This document shows, in pieces, positions 62,033 to 64,000 of a DNA stretch of 64,000 bases. Position numbers and translations under genes: made by a program. The stretch comes from an uncultured Clostridia bacterium (GTDB taxonomy: Bacteria; Bacillota; Clostridia; TANB77; CAG-508). Location of the stretch: assembly GCA_948468225.1 (NCBI GenBank), contig CAOKHH010000001.1:217860-281859 (forward strand). The letters are read 5' to 3'. Numbering within the stretch: the stretch's first letter is position 1; each line of letters begins with the position of its first letter. The notes beneath the pieces are model-generated. The model saw nothing but the letters and a program-made list of their open reading frames with translations. It searched no databases and was not told the origin of the DNA.

Positions 62033-63751
62033 CTACTCTAAATTGTTTCCGTAACGTTTTATTTTTTGTGTTGTTGTTTTTTCTAAAGCATCTTTTAATA
62101 TTTTAAAAGATTTGATATGTTTATAATTTGGAAATCTTGAGTTTACTTCTTTAACAACATTAGAAATTACATCTTCTATTTGCTTATCATTTGGCTTAAG
62201 CGAATTGGTTTCTTCACAAATAGCTTCCATATTGGGTAATAATTTTGCATTAACTTGTGTATCTGCGCTTGTGTCTACACCATAAACTAATGCTTCAGAA
62301 ATAAATTTATTTTCACTTAAAAAATATTCAATTTCTTCTGGGTAAATGTTTTTTCCATTTTTAGTTACAATAACACTTTTACATCTACCTGTAATATATA
62401 AAAAGCCATCTTCATCAATTCTTCCAATATCACCAGTATGAAACCATCCATCTATAATTGCTTTTTTTGTTGCTTCTTCATCTTTAAAATACTCATTCAT
62501 TACATTAGGGCCTTTAACAATTATTTCGCCTAAACCTTTTTCATCAGGATTATAAATTTTATATTCCACATTTGGTATTGGCATTCCAACAGCATCAGAT
62601 TTGTGGAAAAAATCATTATTCCCTGCAACTAAAGGAGAACATTCTGTAAGTCCATATCCCTGTAAAACTCGAATTCCCATTTTAAAGAAAGAATCTACAA
62701 TTGATGGATTAAGAGTTGCCGCACCAACAATAAATGTTTTCATTTTTCCACCCAAAGATTTTTTTATTTTATATTTAACAATAGGTCTAATAAAAATTGG
62801 CAAATTATCTAAAACATGTTTATCATTTGAAAAATATTTTTCTGGCAAACTTTTTTTCATAGTTTTCATAATTTTTGTATGTACATTTTCAAGTAATAAA
62901 GGAACGCATAGAATGAATGAAGGCTTGTATTCTTCAATATTTTTTTGTATATATCGTAAACCATCACAATATGTAATTGTTCCACCACCATAAATTATTA
63001 ACAAAAATCCAATAGTACATTCATATGTATGATGTATTGGAAGAATTGATAGTACAGTAACAGATGTGTCTACTTTTACTGTTTTTGCAATAGATATAAT
63101 ATTTGAACAAATATTTTTGTGAGATAAACAAACGCCTTTGGCGCTTCCAGTAGTTCCAGAAGTAAACAAAAGTATATGAGTATCTTCTGGATTTATTTTA
63201 ATGCTCTCAAAAGTGTTATCATTGTTAGATATTAAATTTTCACCTGTTGTTATTAAAGAATTGAAACTTAAACAATTACTAGTGTTTTTTGAAGATTCAG
63301 ACATGTTTATTAGTGTTAAATTTTTATTAACTAAATCATTATTTGCAGATGATATATCAGATATATATTTACTATCTCCAATTACAGCAGAGCTTTCAGA
63401 AACATTGATAAAATTAACAATATCTGAAATGTGCAATTCTTTATCAAGAGGAACAACAGTACCTAAAATACTTGAAGCCATATAGGAAACCGCCCAATTA
63501 TAACTGTTTTTTCCAATAACACAGATTGATTTTCCAATTAGACCAAGTTTTGCAATTGCTGTGCCAAGAGCCTCAACATCATTTTTGAATTTTTCATAAG
63601 TTATGCCATGTATTTTTCCTGTTGCATCTTTTATTTTAAAAGCAAATTTATTTTTGAATTTATTAGCTGATTTATACAACATATCTTTTAAATCTGATAT
63701 GTTTGGTACACAAAATAATTTCTTTTCTAGAATTTCTTGTTTTGTTTGCAT
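62033..63751 (-). CDS. long-chain acyl-CoA synthetase / AMP-forming ligase
   Basis: This ANL-superfamily enzyme activates a carboxylic acid through an acyl-adenylate. The 572-residue protein has the P-loop 'LLFTSGTTGSAKGVCLSH' (about 193-210), 'LPIHHTYECTIGFL', 'VLQGYGLTECSPLVAGN', the Asp in 'WFHTGDIGRIDEDGFLYITG' and 'SVIVTKNGKNIYPEEIE'; the catalytic C-terminal Lys is likely in 'TTTQKIKRY'. It resembles FadD-type long-chain synthetases. The ATG at 63751 follows GGAGGT; the frame is open upstream without SD. The natural substrate cannot be deduced. Confidence 0.9.
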   Translation of the reverse strand: MQTKQEILEKKLFCVPNISDLKDMLYKSANKFKNKFAFKIKDATGKIHGITYEKFKNDVEALGTAIAKLGLIGKSICVIGKNSYNWAVSYMASSILGTVVPLDKELHISDIVNFINVSESSAVIGDSKYISDISSANNDLVNKNLTLINMSESSKNTSNCLSFNSLITTGENLISNNDNTFESIKINPEDTHILLFTSGTTGSAKGVCLSHKNICSNIISIAKTVKVDTSVTVLSILPIHHTYECTIGFLLIIYGGGTITYCDGLRYIQKNIEEYKPSFILCVPLLLENVHTKIMKTMKKSLPEKYFSNDKHVLDNLPIFIRPIVKYKIKKSLGGKMKTFIVGAATLNPSIVDSFFKMGIRVLQGYGLTECSPLVAGNNDFFHKSDAVGMPIPNVEYKIYNPDEKGLGEIIVKGPNVMNEYFKDEEATKKAIIDGWFHTGDIGRIDEDGFLYITGRCKSVIVTKNGKNIYPEEIEYFLSENKFISEALVYGVDTSADTQVNAKLLPNMEAICEETNSLKPNDKQIEDVISNVVKEVNSRFPNYKHIKSFKILKDALEKTTTQKIKRYGNNLE

Positions 63752-63901
63752 TATATACCTCCATAAACTTAAGTATACTATATACCAATTATTACTTTTA
63801 TTCAAGTATAAATTCCTAATTTTGGAAAATAAATATGAATTAAATAAAATTTTAAAAAAATATTTACAAATAAAACACATTGGTATATATTTATTATATA
63901 A

Positions 63902-63932
63902 TGTAGGGGCGGATCCAGCACGTCCGCCCGTA
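63902..63932 (+). repeat. TGTAGGGGCGGA repeat with CGTCCGCCC arm
   Basis: TGTAGGGGCGGATCCAGCAC then GTCCGCCCGTATA, upstream of a possible plus-strand gene. Confidence 0.7.
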
Positions 63933-63954
63933 TAAATCAAAGGAGAACTAAAAC

Positions 63955-64000
63955 ATGATAAACGCTGTAACCCTTGTGGCTCTACACACACACACACACA
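63955..64000 (+). CDS. possible start of a gene, cut off in a CA repeat
   Basis: AAAGGAG is followed by ATG at 63955 and the residues MINAVTLVAL, after which the sequence becomes (CA)n up to the window edge. The SD and upstream repeat favour a real gene start, but the dinucleotide run looks like a damaged or artificial end, so the protein sequence is not reliable. Confidence 0.3.
   Translation, partial: MINAVTLVALHTHTH

Noticed and set aside
9143..63932. Repeats as a CRISPR array
   Set aside because: Elements are dispersed singly between genes, have variable palindromic cores and no regular spacers, and no cas gene is present.
62601..63935. Plus-strand frames opposite the acyl-CoA synthetase
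   Set aside because: Shadow frames of a well-supported minus-strand gene, without ribosome-binding sites.
63753..63997. N-terminal extension of the acyl-CoA synthetase to the window end
   Set aside because: The extension crosses a TGTAGGGG repeat and the CA repeat; a good SD precedes the ATG at 63751.

Overview
The window is strongly AT-rich chromosomal DNA of a spore-forming, anaerobic, Gram-positive bacterium, most likely a member of the class Clostridia. The evidence is a gerA-type germination operon, spoIVA, yabG, a Spo0A-like regulator, a BofC-like and a GerS-like protein, a four-subunit pyruvate:ferredoxin oxidoreductase, CdaA, RNase Y, a MinD/MinE pair and low-GC codon usage with strong Shine-Dalgarno (SD) sites. 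The last bases are a CA repeat, which may be a contig end.

Layout. 1-4260: gerA operon on the minus strand. 4293-9129: spoIVA, an XRE regulator and three unidentified genes. 9231-13902: TetR regulator divergent from an MMPL exporter and its partner. 14051-18406: pyrH-frr-uppS-cdsA-rseP-dut. 18515-22557: carD, dnaG, rpoD. 22649-28053: small proteins, tRNA-Met, an NlpC/P60 hydrolase, comEC, rpsT. 28205-30909: murL-murD2. 31066-33505: cadC, a separate HMA protein and cadA. 34069-37432: por operon. 38115-38691: a REP-associated transposase unit. 38781-45134: cca, minD, minE, rodA, dusB, a GerS-like gene and mazF. 45301-49221: envelope proteins, a diguanylate cyclase, a six-cysteine peptide and an Rpn-family nuclease. 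49411-55161: two diverged tandem copies of a sigma/anti-sigma/secreted-protein/Spo0A-like module. 55318-64000: rny, yabG, an HD-GYP protein, cdaA, truA and an acyl-CoA synthetase.

The most striking signal concerns decoding. Seven genes that should be intact (an unnamed membrane protein, rseP, porA, rodA, a Spo0A-like gene, an anti-sigma gene and yabG, the last one twice) have their frame broken at eight points. At every one the zero-frame codon is CGG, and skipping its C restores the family sequence with a glycine codon (GGA or GGT). Scanning by eye, I found no other in-frame CGG in genes with host-like codon usage except one at the extreme 3' end of cca. The remaining in-frame CGGs lie in four small genes with visibly more GC-rich codons. 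This fits CGG being unassigned or read with a +1 shift in this lineage; a systematic sequence error is the main alternative.

The second signal is a superfamily of short intergenic palindromes with a constant head (TGTAGGGG) and a variable self-complementary core. They often sit just upstream of SD sites inside operons. One subfamily flanks a RAYT transposase as an inverted pair. Related sequences appear to be read in frame in the MinE tail and at the end of the GerAB-like protein.
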